The notes under the pieces were generated by a model that saw only the letters and a list, made by a program, of their open reading frames with translations, was not told the DNA's origin and ran no database searches. A program made the position numbers and the translations under genes. From Curtobacterium sp. ZW137 (GTDB lineage Bacteria; Actinomycetota; Actinomycetes; Actinomycetales; Microbacteriaceae): a stretch of DNA of 64,000 bases. Below, piece by piece: positions 35,150 through 44,463 of the stretch. Position 1 is the stretch's first letter; each line of letters begins with the position of its first letter. The stretch covers positions 62,001-126,000 of the forward strand of contig NZ_RJKS01000003.1 in assembly GCF_003762905.1 (NCBI RefSeq). Reading direction: 5' to 3'.

Positions 35150-37267
35150 TTATTCGCCCTTGGCCTTCGCGACGATCTCCTCGGCGACGTTCGACGGGAC
35201 CTGGTTGTAGGTCTCGAAGGTCATCGAGTAGACGGCACGACCGGAGGTCTTCGAACGAAGGTCCCCGACGTAGCCGAACATCTCGGACAGCGGCACGCTC
35301 GCGCGGACCACCTTGACGCCCGAGGCGTCCTCCATCGCAGCGATGTTGCCACGACGGGAGCTGAGGTCACCGATCACGTCGCCCATGTACTCCTCGGGCG
35401 TGCGGACCTCGACGGCCATGATCGGCTCGAGGATGACCGGACCGGCCTTGCGGGCCGCTTCCTTGTACGCGATCGAGCCGGCGATCTTGAACGCCATCTC
35501 GGACGAGTCGACGTCGTGCGCCGCGCCGTCCTTGAGGGTCGCCTTCACGCCCACCGTCGGGTACCCGGCCAGGATGCCGACCTGCATGGCGTCCTGGATA
35601 CCGGCGTCCACCGACGGGATGTACTCACGGGGCACGCGACCACCGGTGACGGCGTTCACGAACTCGTAGACCTTCTCGGAGGTGACCTCCATCGGCTCGA
35701 GCGCGATCTGCACCTTCGCGAACTGACCGGAACCACCGGTCTGCTTCTTGTGGGTGTAGTCGTAGCGCTCGACGACCTTGGTCAGGGTCTCGCGGTAGGC
35801 CACCTGCGGCTTGCCGACGTTGGCCTCGACCTTGAACTCACGCTTCATGCGGTCGACCAGGATGTCGAGGTGGAGCTCGCCCATGCCCTTGATCGTGGTC
35901 TGACCGGTCTCGGCGTTGAGCTCGACGCGGAACGTCGGGTCCTCTTCGGCGAGCTTCTGGATGGCCGTGGAGAGCTTCTCCTGGTCAGCCTTCGTCTTCG
36001 GCTCGATCGCGACCTCGATGACGGGCTCCGGGAAGGTCATCGACTCGAGGACGACCTGGTCCTGCGGGTCGCAGAGCGTGTCGCCGGTGGTCGTGTCCTT
36101 GAGGCCGATGACCGCGTAGATGTGACCAGCGGTGACGGCGTCGACCGGGTTCTCCTTGTTGGAGTGCATCTGGAAGATCTTGCCGATGCGCTCCTTCTTG
36201 CCCTTGGTCGAGTTGATGACCTGTGCACCGGACTCGATGTGGCCGGAGTACACGCGGACGTAGGTGAGGCGACCGAAGAACGGGTGCACCGCGACCTTGA
36301 ACGCGAGCGCCGAGAAGGGCTCGGAGGCATCCGGCTTGCGGATGATCTCCTTCTCCTCGTCCTTGACGTCGTGACCGATCATCGGCGGGACGTCGAGCGG
36401 CGACGGCAGGTAGTCGATGACCGCGTCGAGCATCGGCTGGACACCACGGTTCTTGAACGCAGAACCGCAGAGGACCGGGTAGAGCTCGGAGTTGACGGTG
36501 AGCGAACGGATCGCGGCCTTGATCTCGGCGACCGAGAAGTCGGTGTCGCCCTCGAGGTAGCGCTCCATGAGCTCGTCGTTCGCCTCGGCCACGCGCTCGA
36601 TGAGCTTCTCGCGGTACTCGGCGGCACGGTCGACGAGATCCGCGGGGATCTCCTCGATCTCGTACTTCGCGCCCATCTGGACGTCACCCTTCGCGTCGCC
36701 GCGCCAGGTGAGTGCACGCATCTCGACCAGGTCGACGACGCCCTCGAAGGAGGACTCCGCACCGATCGGGAGCTGCAGCACGAGGGGCTCGGCGCCGAGG
36801 CGCTTCACGATCGTGTCGACGGTGAAGTAGAAGTCCGCGCCGAGCTTGTCCATCTTGTTGACGAAGCAGATGCGCGGGACGTTGTACTTGTCCGCCTGAC
36901 GCCACACGGTCTCCGACTGGGGCTCGACGCCCTCTTTCCCGTCGAACACGGCGACCGCACCGTCGAGGACGCGGAGCGAACGCTCCACCTCGACCGTGAA
37001 GTCCACGTGACCCGGGGTGTCGATGATGTTGATCTGGTTGTTGTCCCAGAAGCAGGTCGTCGCGGCCGACGTGATCGTGATGCCGCGTTCCTGCTCCTGC
37101 GCCATCCAGTCCATCGTGGCTGCGCCGTCGTGGACCTCACCGATCTTGTGCGTGATGCCCGTGTAGAACAGGATGCGCTCGGTCGTCGTGGTCTTGCCAG
37201 CATCGATGTGCGCCATGATGCCGATGTTGCGGACCTTGTTCAGGTCGGTGAGCACGTCCTGTGCCAC
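35150..37267 (-). CDS. fusA: Elongation factor G
   Basis: EF-G drives translocation. The 705-residue protein has G1 [14 protein letters not shown]2 with [10 protein letters not shown]3 DTPGHVDF, G4 NKMD and the domain IV loop [14 protein letters not shown]. Length and motifs are those of the translocation factor rather than a ribosome-protection protein, and it sits in the canonical rpsL-rpsG-fusA-tuf order. Confidence 0.99.
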   Translation of the reverse strand: MAQDVLTDLNKVRNIGIMAHIDAGKTTTTERILFYTGITHKIGEVHDGAATMDWMAQEQERGITITSAATTCFWDNNQINIIDTPGHVDFTVEVERSLRVLDGAVAVFDGKEGVEPQSETVWRQADKYNVPRICFVNKMDKLGADFYFTVDTIVKRLGAEPLVLQLPIGAESSFEGVVDLVEMRALTWRGDAKGDVQMGAKYEIEEIPADLVDRAAEYREKLIERVAEANDELMERYLEGDTDFSVAEIKAAIRSLTVNSELYPVLCGSAFKNRGVQPMLDAVIDYLPSPLDVPPMIGHDVKDEEKEIIRKPDASEPFSALAFKVAVHPFFGRLTYVRVYSGHIESGAQVINSTKGKKERIGKIFQMHSNKENPVDAVTAGHIYAVIGLKDTTTGDTLCDPQDQVVLESMTFPEPVIEVAIEPKTKADQEKLSTAIQKLAEEDPTFRVELNAETGQTTIKGMGELHLDILVDRMKREFKVEANVGKPQVAYRETLTKVVERYDYTHKKQTGGSGQFAKVQIALEPMEVTSEKVYEFVNAVTGGRVPREYIPSVDAGIQDAMQVGILAGYPTVGVKATLKDGAAHDVDSSEMAFKIAGSIAYKEAARKAGPVILEPIMAVEVRTPEEYMGDVIGDLSSRRGNIAAMEDASGVKVVRASVPLSEMFGYVGDLRSKTSGRAVYSMTFETYNQVPSNVAEEIVAKAKGE

Positions 37268-37301
37268 AGGGTTCCTCCGGAAGAGTTGTAGGAGAGATGG
37301 C

Positions 37302-37345
37302 GTCCGTCAGGGCGCCGGGGTTCTTGACCGCCGGCGCCCGGACGA
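37302..37345 (-). promoter_or_regulatory. Hairpin in the rpsG-fusA spacer
   Basis: GGGCGCCGG (37311-37319) pairs with CCGGCGCCC (37332-37340), and GTCC/GGAC extends the stem below a bulge. It lies between rpsG and fusA with no T-tract. In many bacteria this spacer carries the S7 repression site; the same role here is inference. Confidence 0.45.
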
Positions 37346-37354
37346 TGCCGGTGA

Positions 37355-37825
37355 CTACCAGCGGTAGTGCGCGAAGGCCTTGTTCGACTCGGCCATCTTG
37401 TGGGTGTCTTCACGACGCTTGACAGCGGCGCCGAGACCGTTGGACGCGTCCAGGATCTCGTTCATGAGGCGCTCGGTCATGGTCTTCTCGCGACGGGCCT
37501 TGGCGTACGAGGTCAGCCAGCGCAGGGCCAGCGTGTTCGCACGGTGCGGCTTGACCTCGACCGGGACCTGGTAGGTCGAGCCACCGACGCGGCGGCTGCG
37601 GACCTCGAGGGTCGGTCGGACGTTGTCGAGCGCCTTCTTGAGGGTGACGACGGCATCCTGCTGGTTCTTGGCGGTCACGCCTTCGAGTGCGTCGTAGACG
37701 ATGCGCTCGGCGAGACCCTTCTTGCCGTCCAGGAGGATCTTGTTGACGAGCTGGCTGACGATCGGGGCGCCGTAGACGGGGTCTGCGACGACCGGGCGCT
37801 TGGGGGCCGGTCCCTTACGAGGCAT
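37355..37825 (-). CDS. rpsG: 30S ribosomal protein S7
   Basis: S7 starts head assembly and in many bacteria represses the str operon. The 156-residue protein starts [19 protein letters not shown] and contains [20 protein letters not shown] and the C-terminal [16 protein letters not shown]. Standard length. Confidence 0.98.
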   Translation of the reverse strand: MPRKGPAPKRPVVADPVYGAPIVSQLVNKILLDGKKGLAERIVYDALEGVTAKNQQDAVVTLKKALDNVRPTLEVRSRRVGGSTYQVPVEVKPHRANTLALRWLTSYAKARREKTMTERLMNEILDASNGLGAAVKRREDTHKMAESNKAFAHYRW

Positions 37826-37830
37826 CTAAC

Positions 37831-38199
37831 TCAACCCTTCTTCGCGCCGTAGCGGCTACGCGCCTGCTTACGGTTCTTGACGGCCTGCGTGTCGAGGGCG
37901 CCACGGATGATCTTGTACCGCACACCGGGGAGGTCCTTCACACGACCGCCGCGGACGAGCACCATCGAGTGCTCCTGGAGGTTGTGACCCTCACCGGGGA
38001 TGTAGGCCGTGACCTCGGTGCCGTTCGAGAGCTTGACACGAGCGACCTTGCGCAGTGCCGAGTTCGGCTTCTTCGGGGTGGTGGTGTAGACGCGGGTGCA
38101 CACACCACGCTGCTGGGGGTTCGCCTTGAGTGCCGGCGCCTTGGTCTTGACGACCTTGGGCGTACGACCCTTGCGAACCAGCTGCTGAATAGTAGGCAA
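37831..38199 (-). CDS. rpsL: 30S ribosomal protein S12, TTG start
   Basis: S12 is in the decoding centre. The start is TTG at 38199: AGGAG lies 6 nt upstream and the protein then begins (M)[11 protein letters not shown] like all family members, giving 122 residues. No ATG or GTG fits. The streptomycin-determining lysines are wild type in [14 protein letters not shown] and GGRVKDLPG, predicting a sensitive ribosome. Confidence 0.97.
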   Translation of the reverse strand: MPTIQQLVRKGRTPKVVKTKAPALKANPQQRGVCTRVYTTTPKKPNSALRKVARVKLSNGTEVTAYIPGEGHNLQEHSMVLVRGGRVKDLPGVRYKIIRGALDTQAVKNRKQARSRYGAKKG

Positions 38200-38369
38200 C
38201 TGTTCTCCTGGTTCTTCGCTCGTGTTCTCTGTCCGACGCGGTCCGTCGGCATCCTCGCCCACGCAGACGGCCGCCGATGAGGGCGGGCCGTGGATTGGGG
38301 GCGGACAGTCCGGGCGTGGCCTCAGACCCGCCGGACTTTCAGGCGCGCCCGAGGGCGCACACCCAAGAG

Positions 38370-38398
38370 AGACTACCCGCGTCACCGTGCGAAATCAA
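38370..38398 (-). promoter_or_regulatory. Candidate promoter for rpsL-rpsG-fusA-tuf
   Basis: TTGATT (-35, 38393-38398) and TAGTCT (-10, 38370-38375) on the minus strand are separated by exactly 17 bp. Transcription would begin near 38363, giving a leader of about 165 nt before rpsL. This lies in the 290-nt gap 38200-38491, which holds no gene. Confidence 0.55.
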
Positions 38399-38455
38399 TC
38401 CCGGCCACCCCGCCCGGTGGGCGGCCCCGCGGGAGGGGTGTCGAGCCTCCAGGCC

Positions 38456-38473
38456 GGGGTCCGAGACGACCCC
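38456..38473 (-). terminator. Short hairpin after the 386-residue membrane protein gene
   Basis: GGGGTC-CGAGAC-GACCCC lies 18 nt after the gene stop and between it and the rpsL promoter. There is no T-tract; weak support. Confidence 0.45.
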
Positions 38474-38491
38474 CGCCGGGCGTGCCCGGTG

Positions 38492-39652
38492 TCAGGAACC
38501 GGACTCCGTCGAGCCGTTGCCGATCGCCGAGACGAACGTCGCGCCGCTGTCCGAGAAGCCGGTGATGTAGCCGCTCGCGTTCACGTTGATCGGGCCGGCC
38601 TTCGCCGTCCCGGTGCCGGACGGGCCGGTGAAGTCCGCCGTGAACGTCGCCGAACCGTACGACGACGTCGAGACCATCCACCCCTTCGAGAGCCAGCCCG
38701 ACACCTTCACCGTCGGGCGGGAGTCGAGCGTCCACTTCTGGTTCGTGTAGGTGTTCGCCGGGTTCTCGCCGTAGGCGTAGAAGCTGCAGCCGTCCGGCGT
38801 GGTCGAGGTGGACGCGATGCAGGCGTCGACCCAGGCATCCACTGCCTTCGTCGCGGCCTGTGCTCCGTCGTCCGTCAGGGTCGTCGTCAGCGAGACCGGC
38901 TCCGCGGCCGCACCGAAGCCCGTGACCTGCGCCGTCGTGGCATCTGCGGAGAACCACTTGCCGCCGTCGACCGCGACGTCGTACGTGCCGGGCAGTGCCC
39001 GCAGCGAGACCGCACCCGACGAGTTCGTGGTCGTCGATGCGCCGGCGACCTCGACCGCGGTCTTCGCCGGACCCTGGACCGCGACGTCGACCGTCCCGAG
39101 CTCCGGCGCCTGCAGGTCCCACTTCGGGAACACGCCCCAGTCCGTGCCGGTCTTGTCGAGCGTGAACGTCGCCGCGACCTGCTTGCCACCCTGCGTCAGG
39201 TACGCGCCCACCTTGGCGGTGTCGCCGTCGGTCTGCGTCGCGGTGATGCGGTACGAGGTGAACCGAGACTTCGCATTTGCATACGCAGCCTTGGTCAGGA
39301 GCACGTCGTCCTTGGTGTGGTCGATGCCCGCGTCGGTCAGGGCCGCGTTGACCCTGCCTACCTGCAGGTCGTCGAGGAACGCCTCGACCTGGTGCTCCGG
39401 CGCGTGGCGACTCGACTCCACCGAGTACCCGACCCCGCCCGCGATGGCCAGCAGTACCACGGCCGCACCGCCCGCGATGACGCCGACGAGCGCACCGCGA
39501 CGCATCCGCCTGCGGGGACGGAGCGCGGCTGCCGTACTCGCCGGCGCGGGCGCAGGTGCGTCCTGCGTGCCGCTGATGTCCGCGACGCGCGGGACGGATC
39601 CCCATCCGTCAGGCAGCGCGATCGACTGCGTACTGGTCAGCCCCGTGTTCAT
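38492..39652 (-). CDS. Single-pass membrane protein with long extracellular domain, function unknown
   Basis: A 386-residue protein. Residues 1-52 are cytoplasmic and Pro/Ala-rich, with RRRMRRG before one membrane helix (about 54-77), so the rest is outside. The external part includes a Cys pair (DACIAS and DGCSFYAYG) likely forming a disulfide. It also has two regions that look like beta-sandwich repeats (VDVAVQGPAKTAVEVAGAS and SLRALPGTYDVAVDGGKWFSA). I recognise no family with confidence. Similar proteins with a short variable cytoplasmic segment, helix and folded external domain are common in Microbacteriaceae. It is unrelated in sequence to the pilus genes. Confidence 0.75.
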   Translation of the reverse strand: MNTGLTSTQSIALPDGWGSVPRVADISGTQDAPAPAPASTAAALRPRRRMRRGALVGVIAGGAAVVLLAIAGGVGYSVESSRHAPEHQVEAFLDDLQVGRVNAALTDAGIDHTKDDVLLTKAAYANAKSRFTSYRITATQTDGDTAKVGAYLTQGGKQVAATFTLDKTGTDWGVFPKWDLQAPELGTVDVAVQGPAKTAVEVAGASTTTNSSGAVSLRALPGTYDVAVDGGKWFSADATTAQVTGFGAAAEPVSLTTTLTDDGAQAATKAVDAWVDACIASTSTTPDGCSFYAYGENPANTYTNQKWTLDSRPTVKVSGWLSKGWMVSTSSYGSATFTADFTGPSGTGTAKAGPINVNASGYITGFSDSGATFVSAIGNGSTESGS

Positions 39653-39701
39653 GGATCCCCCGTAGTGTCACTGCCGCGCTGGTCCGCCGGCTTGAGGAAT
39701 C

Positions 39702-40148
39702 CTACCGACGACCGCCGTCGCTGCTCCGGCTCGTGCGTCTCGTCTGGTGCCGCGCGAGCGTGATGCCCCCGACGACGCAGAGCAGGCCGATGACGACGGA
39801 CCCAACCACGAACGGGCCGAGGGCGTAGCCCGCGGGGAACACCAGGAGCTCGGTGACGTCCTGCCTGATGAGCGCGTACCCCACCGACCCGACGCCGAGC
39901 ATGGCGAGGTAACTCGTCGCAGCTGCAACCAGCCCCGTGACGCCGGGGTTGCCCGCGGGGACGCCGAACGCCGTCGCGAGGAACACCACCACCGCGCCGC
40001 CCAAGACCATCGCCGGCCCAAGGTACGGGGTGGCATCGGCCTGGGCGATGATCGCGATGTCCGCAAAGAGCGACTCGAACCCGCTCACGGCGATGACGAG
40101 CGCGATGAAGAGGATCGACGTCATCGTCGCCACCAACCACCGGGACAT
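39702..40148 (-). CDS. Four-helix membrane protein, function unknown
   Basis: A 148-residue protein with about four hydrophobic helices (roughly 7-27, 44-64, 75-93 and 108-130) and a short basic C-terminal tail (RHQTRRTSRSSDGGRR). There is no catalytic or ligand motif I can identify. It starts 50 nt upstream of the previous gene, and the dispersed hairpin copy 2 lies beyond its 5' side. Hypothetical. Confidence 0.65.
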   Translation of the reverse strand: MSRWLVATMTSILFIALVIAVSGFESLFADIAIIAQADATPYLGPAMVLGGAVVVFLATAFGVPAGNPGVTGLVAAATSYLAMLGVGSVGYALIRQDVTELLVFPAGYALGPFVVGSVVIGLLCVVGGITLARHQTRRTSRSSDGGRR

Positions 40149-40220
40149 GCCTCGATCGTATCGCCGGTGGCGGTCGCCGTGGCGGCGGGGTCCGTGGTTC
40201 CCGCAGTGGACCGCGAGACT

Positions 40221-40254
40221 GACACAGCACCACGACGATGCGCGGTGCTGTGTC
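40221..40254. repeat. Dispersed long hairpin, copy 2 (after CBU_0592-type gene)
   Basis: GACACAGCACC (40221-40231) pairs with GGTGCTGTGTC (40244-40254) around a 12-nt loop, ACGACGATGCGC. The arms are identical to the copy at 30788-30825. The left flank (GACCGCGAGACT against GACCGCGAAACG) and right flank (CGG) are also shared. It begins 23 nt after the stop of the minus-strand gene at 40278. Confidence 0.8.
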
Positions 40255-40277
40255 CGGTGCGTGGTTCTCCGACGAGG

Positions 40278-40856
40278 TCAGCTCCCGTGCTGCTCCTGCT
40301 GCGCGCGGTCGTCCCGTTCGTTGCGCTCGGCTCGGCGTTGCTCTTGAGCGGCGCTCACGAGGGCGATCGCTATCGCGGCTGTGATGACCGGGACGCTCTC
40401 CGTCATGGGGGCGGCGGGTGCGGTGGTCGCGGTGGTCGTCGGTTCGGCCTCTTCGCCCTCTTCGGCCTGGAGGCTCGGGGCCACCTCCGCCACGTCGGTC
40501 GCGTCCGGCTCGTGGTGCCGGACCGCGGGGCCGATCACGGGCAACACCGCGGTCGTGGCCGGCGGCTCCCTCGAGAGCTCGCGGTGCGTCTCGAGACCGG
40601 CCTGCTTCGCCGTGCGACGCGCCGTGACCATTCGGACCAGGACGACGATCGCGACGACGGCCCAGATGCCGTTCACTATGGTCGAGGGAATGGCGTGGTG
40701 CGCGGCGACATTGACCGCCACAGCGAGCCCGCCGACGAAGTTGAACAGCTGGTAGACCGGGCCGTTCGGGAGCTTCCCCGTAGAGAAGAGAATGTAACCA
40801 GCAAGGACGGTTACAGCTCCGAACCATCCGAGGAATTCTACGAATCCAGACAACAC
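40278..40856 (-). CDS. CBU_0592-like membrane protein with acidic tail
   Basis: The start is GTG at 40856 (GGAG 6 nt upstream), giving 192 residues. Residues about 4-75 form the three-helix CBU_0592-like domain (FLGWFGAVTVLAGYILFSTG, then YQLFNFVGGLAVAVN and IVNGIWAVVAIVVLVRM). The remainder is cytoplasmic-looking, Glu/Thr/Ala-rich, with one more hydrophobic stretch (about 158-175) and a Glu/Gln/Arg end. The domain's function is unknown. It lies between the pilus locus and the hypothetical genes and shows no evident link to pili. Confidence 0.7.
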   Translation of the reverse strand: MLSGFVEFLGWFGAVTVLAGYILFSTGKLPNGPVYQLFNFVGGLAVAVNVAAHHAIPSTIVNGIWAVVAIVVLVRMVTARRTAKQAGLETHRELSREPPATTAVLPVIGPAVRHHEPDATDVAEVAPSLQAEEGEEAEPTTTATTAPAAPMTESVPVITAAIAIALVSAAQEQRRAERNERDDRAQQEQHGS

Positions 40857-40959
40857 GCGCGGCTCCGGGCACGACGAGGAGCGACCGATTCGAGCCGGCC
40901 GTTCGAGGGGGGGTTGACGAGCCGCATAACGCGGCATCGGGAGCATCGTACGCACAGCG

Positions 40960-41014
40960 GAAGCCTCCAAGGAAGAGGCTTCGGCGTGGCGGCTTCTCCC
41001 CCAGTTGGCGGGGG
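40960..41014 (-). terminator. Tandem hairpins ending the pilus operon
   Basis: CCCCC-AGTTGGC-GGGGG (40998-41014) lies 18 nt past the pilO stop and is followed by GAAGCCTC-CAAGGAA-GAGGCTTC (40960-40982), a perfect 8-bp stem. The two hairpins in series probably end pilus transcription before the CBU_0592-type gene. Confidence 0.65.
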
Positions 41015-41032
41015 TGGTGTGGAGGGGTGGGG

Positions 41033-41773
41033 TCAGCCGTTCCTGGGGGTTGCCGCCGGGCTGGCGGTCGACGTCGCTGACGCCTCCGCGAGGACGTAGA
41101 TCGAACCGGACAGCGACCAGGCCTGATTGTCCATCGGGTTACCGTCCTCGGCGTCGCTCGTGGCTGCGATAGCACTGACGAGGAACAGTCGTTCCCCTTT
41201 CTGCACGGCCTTCGTGAACGCCAGTGCCTGGTCGTACGACCCCGTGACCGAGACGGTCACGGGGATGAGCGAGAAGTTCGCCCCGGTGATCGACGAGTCC
41301 GTGTGCGGTGCCGTCGCGCTGGGCGTCGCCGCTGTGGTCGGCATCCCGGCGGGGCTTGGAGCGCTCGTCGCAGACGCACTCGCGGTGGGTTCCCCTGCCG
41401 TCGACGACCCGGCCGCGTCGCTCGGTGGCGCGTACACGACCGCATCGTCGAGCGTGATGGAGGTGATCGTCACACCCACGTTCGTTGCATCGAAGTCGAG
41501 GGCCTTGAGGAAGGGCGTCGTGTCCGCGGTCTCGGGGACGGATGAGCGGAGACGCGCGAGGTCTGCCTTCGTCTGGTCGAGCTCGGTGTACGCCTTGGCC
41601 AGACGAGTCAGCTCCAGACGATTCGCTGCGTTCGTCGCGTCGATGTCCTGCTGCTGCGTGCTGTTGGCCGACGCCGCCGCGAGTTGCGGCTGAACCCCGA
41701 GGAACCAGCCGCCAGCCAGAACGCCGACTGCGACGACGAGGGCGATGATGAGGGAGAGCCTGTTCCGGTTCAC
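41033..41773 (-). CDS. pilO: PilO-like pilus alignment protein
   Basis: The 246-residue protein has a short cytoplasmic start, one membrane helix (about 7-27), a coiled-coil segment (about 35-80 with many Gln/Asp/Leu) and a C-terminal ferredoxin-like domain after a Pro/Ser/Ala-rich linker (about 118-160). The order pilM-pilN-pilO, the size and the one-helix topology support PilO, which joins PilN and PilM to the pilin motor. Sequence similarity is low, as usual for this family. The ATG overlaps the pilN stop by 4 nt. Confidence 0.8.
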   Translation of the reverse strand: MNRNRLSLIIALVVAVGVLAGGWFLGVQPQLAAASANSTQQQDIDATNAANRLELTRLAKAYTELDQTKADLARLRSSVPETADTTPFLKALDFDATNVGVTITSITLDDAVVYAPPSDAAGSSTAGEPTASASATSAPSPAGMPTTAATPSATAPHTDSSITGANFSLIPVTVSVTGSYDQALAFTKAVQKGERLFLVSAIAATSDAEDGNPMDNQAWSLSGSIYVLAEASATSTASPAATPRNG

Positions 41774-42501
41774 TTGTCAGTGTCCTTCGTGTACTTGCCG
41801 TCGTAGGCCTTCTCGTCGAGGTCCAGTCCGATGGTCGCGGTGTAGTCCCCGGTGTCCTCCTTGAGCGCGATTGACGAGATCGAGGAATCCACGTATCCCG
41901 TGATCCCGGACAGCCGATCGGTCCAGTCCGGCACAGACGGGATGGTCGGGCTGATCACCGTGAACTGGAGGGTCGCGATGCGGGGCTTGTCGAGCGCCAC
42001 CGTGGACTGCTCGAACGGGTGGGTGGCGTCCGCCGCCGAAATGGTCATACCGGAGATCTGCACACCGGTCGGCAGTGCGCTCGCGACACTCGAAAGAGTG
42101 CTGTCCCAGTCGATCTCCGTGCTGCCGGCGACTGCCTGCGCCGAACCGAGCAGGGTCGTGTCGCGCTCCGCGGAACGCACCTCGGCGTACTTCTGCTGCT
42201 GCGCGAGCAGGCTCGAAGTCTGGGACTGGGCCGACTGGAGCTGAGTGGCTGAATCCATCTGGTGTACGAATGCTCCGCCGGTGGCCAGGACCACGACAGC
42301 CCCGGCGACGACGACCCCGAGCCACGCCCGGCGCGCAATCGCACGCTCCCGACGTTCGACGTGTACTTCGCCCGGGAGGAGATCGACGCGCGGCTCCCGT
42401 CCCACGAACGAAGTCGACTGTGCCGATCGACTTCTGACCGCGCGGCCCTTGCGGGGAGCTTCCGGAATCGTCGGTGTGGGGCGCGCCTCGGTGCTGGTCA
42501 T
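41770..42501 (-). CDS. pilN: PilN-like pilus assembly protein
   Basis: The 243-residue protein has an N-terminal segment whose VDLLPGEVHVERRERA resembles the PilM-binding INLLP motif of PilN. One membrane helix (about 59-80), a coiled coil, then a PilN-like ferredoxin fold follow. Its ATG overlaps the pilM stop and its stop overlaps the pilO start, 4 nt each. Assigned by motif and gene order. Confidence 0.82.
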   Translation of the reverse strand: MTSTEARPTPTIPEAPRKGRAVRSRSAQSTSFVGREPRVDLLPGEVHVERRERAIARRAWLGVVVAGAVVVLATGGAFVHQMDSATQLQSAQSQTSSLLAQQQKYAEVRSAERDTTLLGSAQAVAGSTEIDWDSTLSSVASALPTGVQISGMTISAADATHPFEQSTVALDKPRIATLQFTVISPTIPSVPDWTDRLSGITGYVDSSISSIALKEDTGDYTATIGLDLDEKAYDGKYTKDTDK

Positions 42502-43550
42502 GCTGCGCTGCTCCCCACTGCGAGCCCGTAAGCGACCGCGATCGTGTCACCGTGTTCCGCGATGTCCTGCTCCTGGATGGATCGTGCAAGCACCGACTCG
42601 GCGAAGGCCGAGCCGATCTCAACCGGCAGATGCGTGCAGTCGGACAGTGCCTCACGCAGGCCCACGAGCCGTGCGCCGCCGCCGACGATCACGACCTTCG
42701 ACACCGGCTCAGACGGGCGCGTGTTCACGAAGTAGCTGATCGTGTTCCGCAAGCTGGCCAGCAACTCGTTGACGGTGTCGTAGGTGACTGCGACGGCGCG
42801 GGCGTCGTCCGACGTGGCCGCACCCCGACCGATGCCGAAGTGTCGCTTGATCGCCTCTGCGTCATCGAACGAGATGTCGAGGCGCCCGGCCAGCGTGCGG
42901 GTGATGTCGTTGCCGCCAGTCGGGATGATGCGCACGAACTGCGGCACGCCGTTGGTCGCGACGACCACGCTCGTGGTGTCGGCGCCAAGCTGGACGAGTG
43001 CGGTCGTCCCTGCCGGTTCCTGGCGCCTCACGAGGACCCGGGTGAGGGCGAAGGGGATGAGATCCACGCCCACGGGGTTGAGGCCAGCGAGCTGCACTGC
43101 CTTCACGTTCGCGAGGACCGCGTCTTTGATCGCGGCGATGAGCAGTCCGTTCACGACGGGCCCGGTGACGCTCTCTCCCTCCGACGTCGGGTAGAAGTCG
43201 AGGATGGCATCGCCGACCGGCACGGGGAGCATGTCCTGCACCTGGAACGGGAGGCTCTCCCGAATCTGCGCAAGGGGGGCCTGCGGCACGGTGAGGTCTC
43301 GAGACAGGACCCGCTGGTTCCCCATCCCCAGCACGACGTTCCGCGAACGGAACTTACCGATGGACCAGAGCTTCTTGATGGCCCCTGCGACCGTGTTCGG
43401 CTCGAGTACCTCACCTCGGCTGACCGCAGCGTCAGGGGTCGGGACCTCGGCGAATCGGACGATGGTGGGCCGCGCACGATCCGCGTCAGCGACCTCGACC
43501 GCGCGGATCGATGATCCGGCGATGTCGAGGCCGACGATGGTCTTGCTCAT
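42498..43550 (-). CDS. pilM: PilM-like actin-fold pilus assembly ATPase
   Basis: The 350-residue cytoplasmic protein has the actin-like phosphate motifs VGLDIAGSSIRAVEVAD (N-terminal), LVQLGADTTSVVVATNGVP (about 185-203) and the adenosine loop VVIVGGGARLVGL. This is the PilM/FtsA-like fold, which binds PilN on the cytoplasmic face. ATG at 43550; upstream in-frame codons overlap the pilD side and are non-conserved. Confidence 0.88.
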   Translation of the reverse strand: MSKTIVGLDIAGSSIRAVEVADADRARPTIVRFAEVPTPDAAVSRGEVLEPNTVAGAIKKLWSIGKFRSRNVVLGMGNQRVLSRDLTVPQAPLAQIRESLPFQVQDMLPVPVGDAILDFYPTSEGESVTGPVVNGLLIAAIKDAVLANVKAVQLAGLNPVGVDLIPFALTRVLVRRQEPAGTTALVQLGADTTSVVVATNGVPQFVRIIPTGGNDITRTLAGRLDISFDDAEAIKRHFGIGRGAATSDDARAVAVTYDTVNELLASLRNTISYFVNTRPSEPVSKVVIVGGGARLVGLREALSDCTHLPVEIGSAFAESVLARSIQEQDIAEHGDTIAVAYGLAVGSSAA

Positions 43551-43620
43551 TGTGCTGCTTTCGGTCAGGACGGTCGGGAGTCGGTGGGCAGCGTTCGGAG
43601 GGTGAAGACGCCAGCGCGGG

Positions 43621-44463
43621 TCACGCGAGGCCGAGTGAGCCGAGGTACGCGTCCCAGAGCGCGCGCCCGAACAGGATGCCGATCCAAGCTCCCGCGAGCA
43701 TCGACGGCCCAAACGGGACGCCTCCACGCCACCGCACGCGGCCCGAGATCAGGAGTGCGATCGCGACAGTACCGCCGACGATGAAGGCCCCGAAAGCACC
43801 CACTGTGAGGGGTCCCCATCCGAGGTACGCGAGGACGAGGCCGAGTACCAGGGCGAGCTTGACGTCCCCGAGCCCCATACCGTTGGGGACCGCAACGGCC
43901 AACACGAGGTAGAAGAATCCGAGGCCGGCGGCTCCGATGAGACCGCGGACGAACGCTGCCCAGTCACCGCTGAGTGCCGATGCCACGAGGAAGAGCACCG
44001 CGAGCACTGTGGCCGATGAGTAGGTGATCGCGTTCGGGAGCCTGTGCGTGTCGATGTCGATCAGTGCCAACGCGACGCTGATGGCCATGAGGTACAGCAG
44101 GGCGAGGAACACCACAGCGCCGGACGCGCCGCGGCGAGCGTCCGGTCCGGCGAACAGCGAAGCAGAAGTCAGCCCCACCACCACGAACAGCACTCCGGTC
44201 GTGAGTTCGACGAGCGGGTACCGCACGGCGATCGGGGCCCCGCAGTCTCGACACTTGCCGCGGAGGAGGATCCAAGAGAGTACCGGCAGGTTGTCGCGCG
44301 CCCGGATCGCGTGCCCGCAGCGTGGGCACGCACTTGCTGGACGCACGACGGACAGGCCAGCGGGGATGCGGTACACGACGACGTTGAGGAAGGACCCGAT
44401 CAACAGTCCGAAAACGCCCACCAGCGGAATGAGCGCGGGCAGCATCTCACGTACCGCGTTCAT
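43621..44463 (-). CDS. pilD: Prepilin peptidase (A24 family) PilD
   Basis: The 280-residue membrane enzyme cleaves prepilin leaders and methylates the new N-terminus. It has the GSFLNVVVYRIP start, CPRCG and CRDCG zinc cysteine pairs in the N-terminal methylase part, and the two catalytic aspartates in LALIDIDTHRLPN and GMGLGDVKLAL. All motifs are intact. It overlaps the upstream pilus-like gene by 4 nt. The presence of a dedicated peptidase supports the function of the three prepilin-like genes beside it. Confidence 0.93.
   Translation of the reverse strand: MNAVREMLPALIPLVGVFGLLIGSFLNVVVYRIPAGLSVVRPASACPRCGHAIRARDNLPVLSWILLRGKCRDCGAPIAVRYPLVELTTGVLFVVVGLTSASLFAGPDARRGASGAVVFLALLYLMAISVALALIDIDTHRLPNAITYSSATVLAVLFLVASALSGDWAAFVRGLIGAAGLGFFYLVLAVAVPNGMGLGDVKLALVLGLVLAYLGWGPLTVGAFGAFIVGGTVAIALLISGRVRWRGGVPFGPSMLAGAWIGILFGRALWDAYLGSLGLA

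Noticed and set aside
34031..37291. A 1086-codon open frame on the plus strand over tuf and fusA
   Set aside because: Mirror frame of two highly conserved genes; composition is the usual Leu/Asp/Val/Arg shadow pattern.
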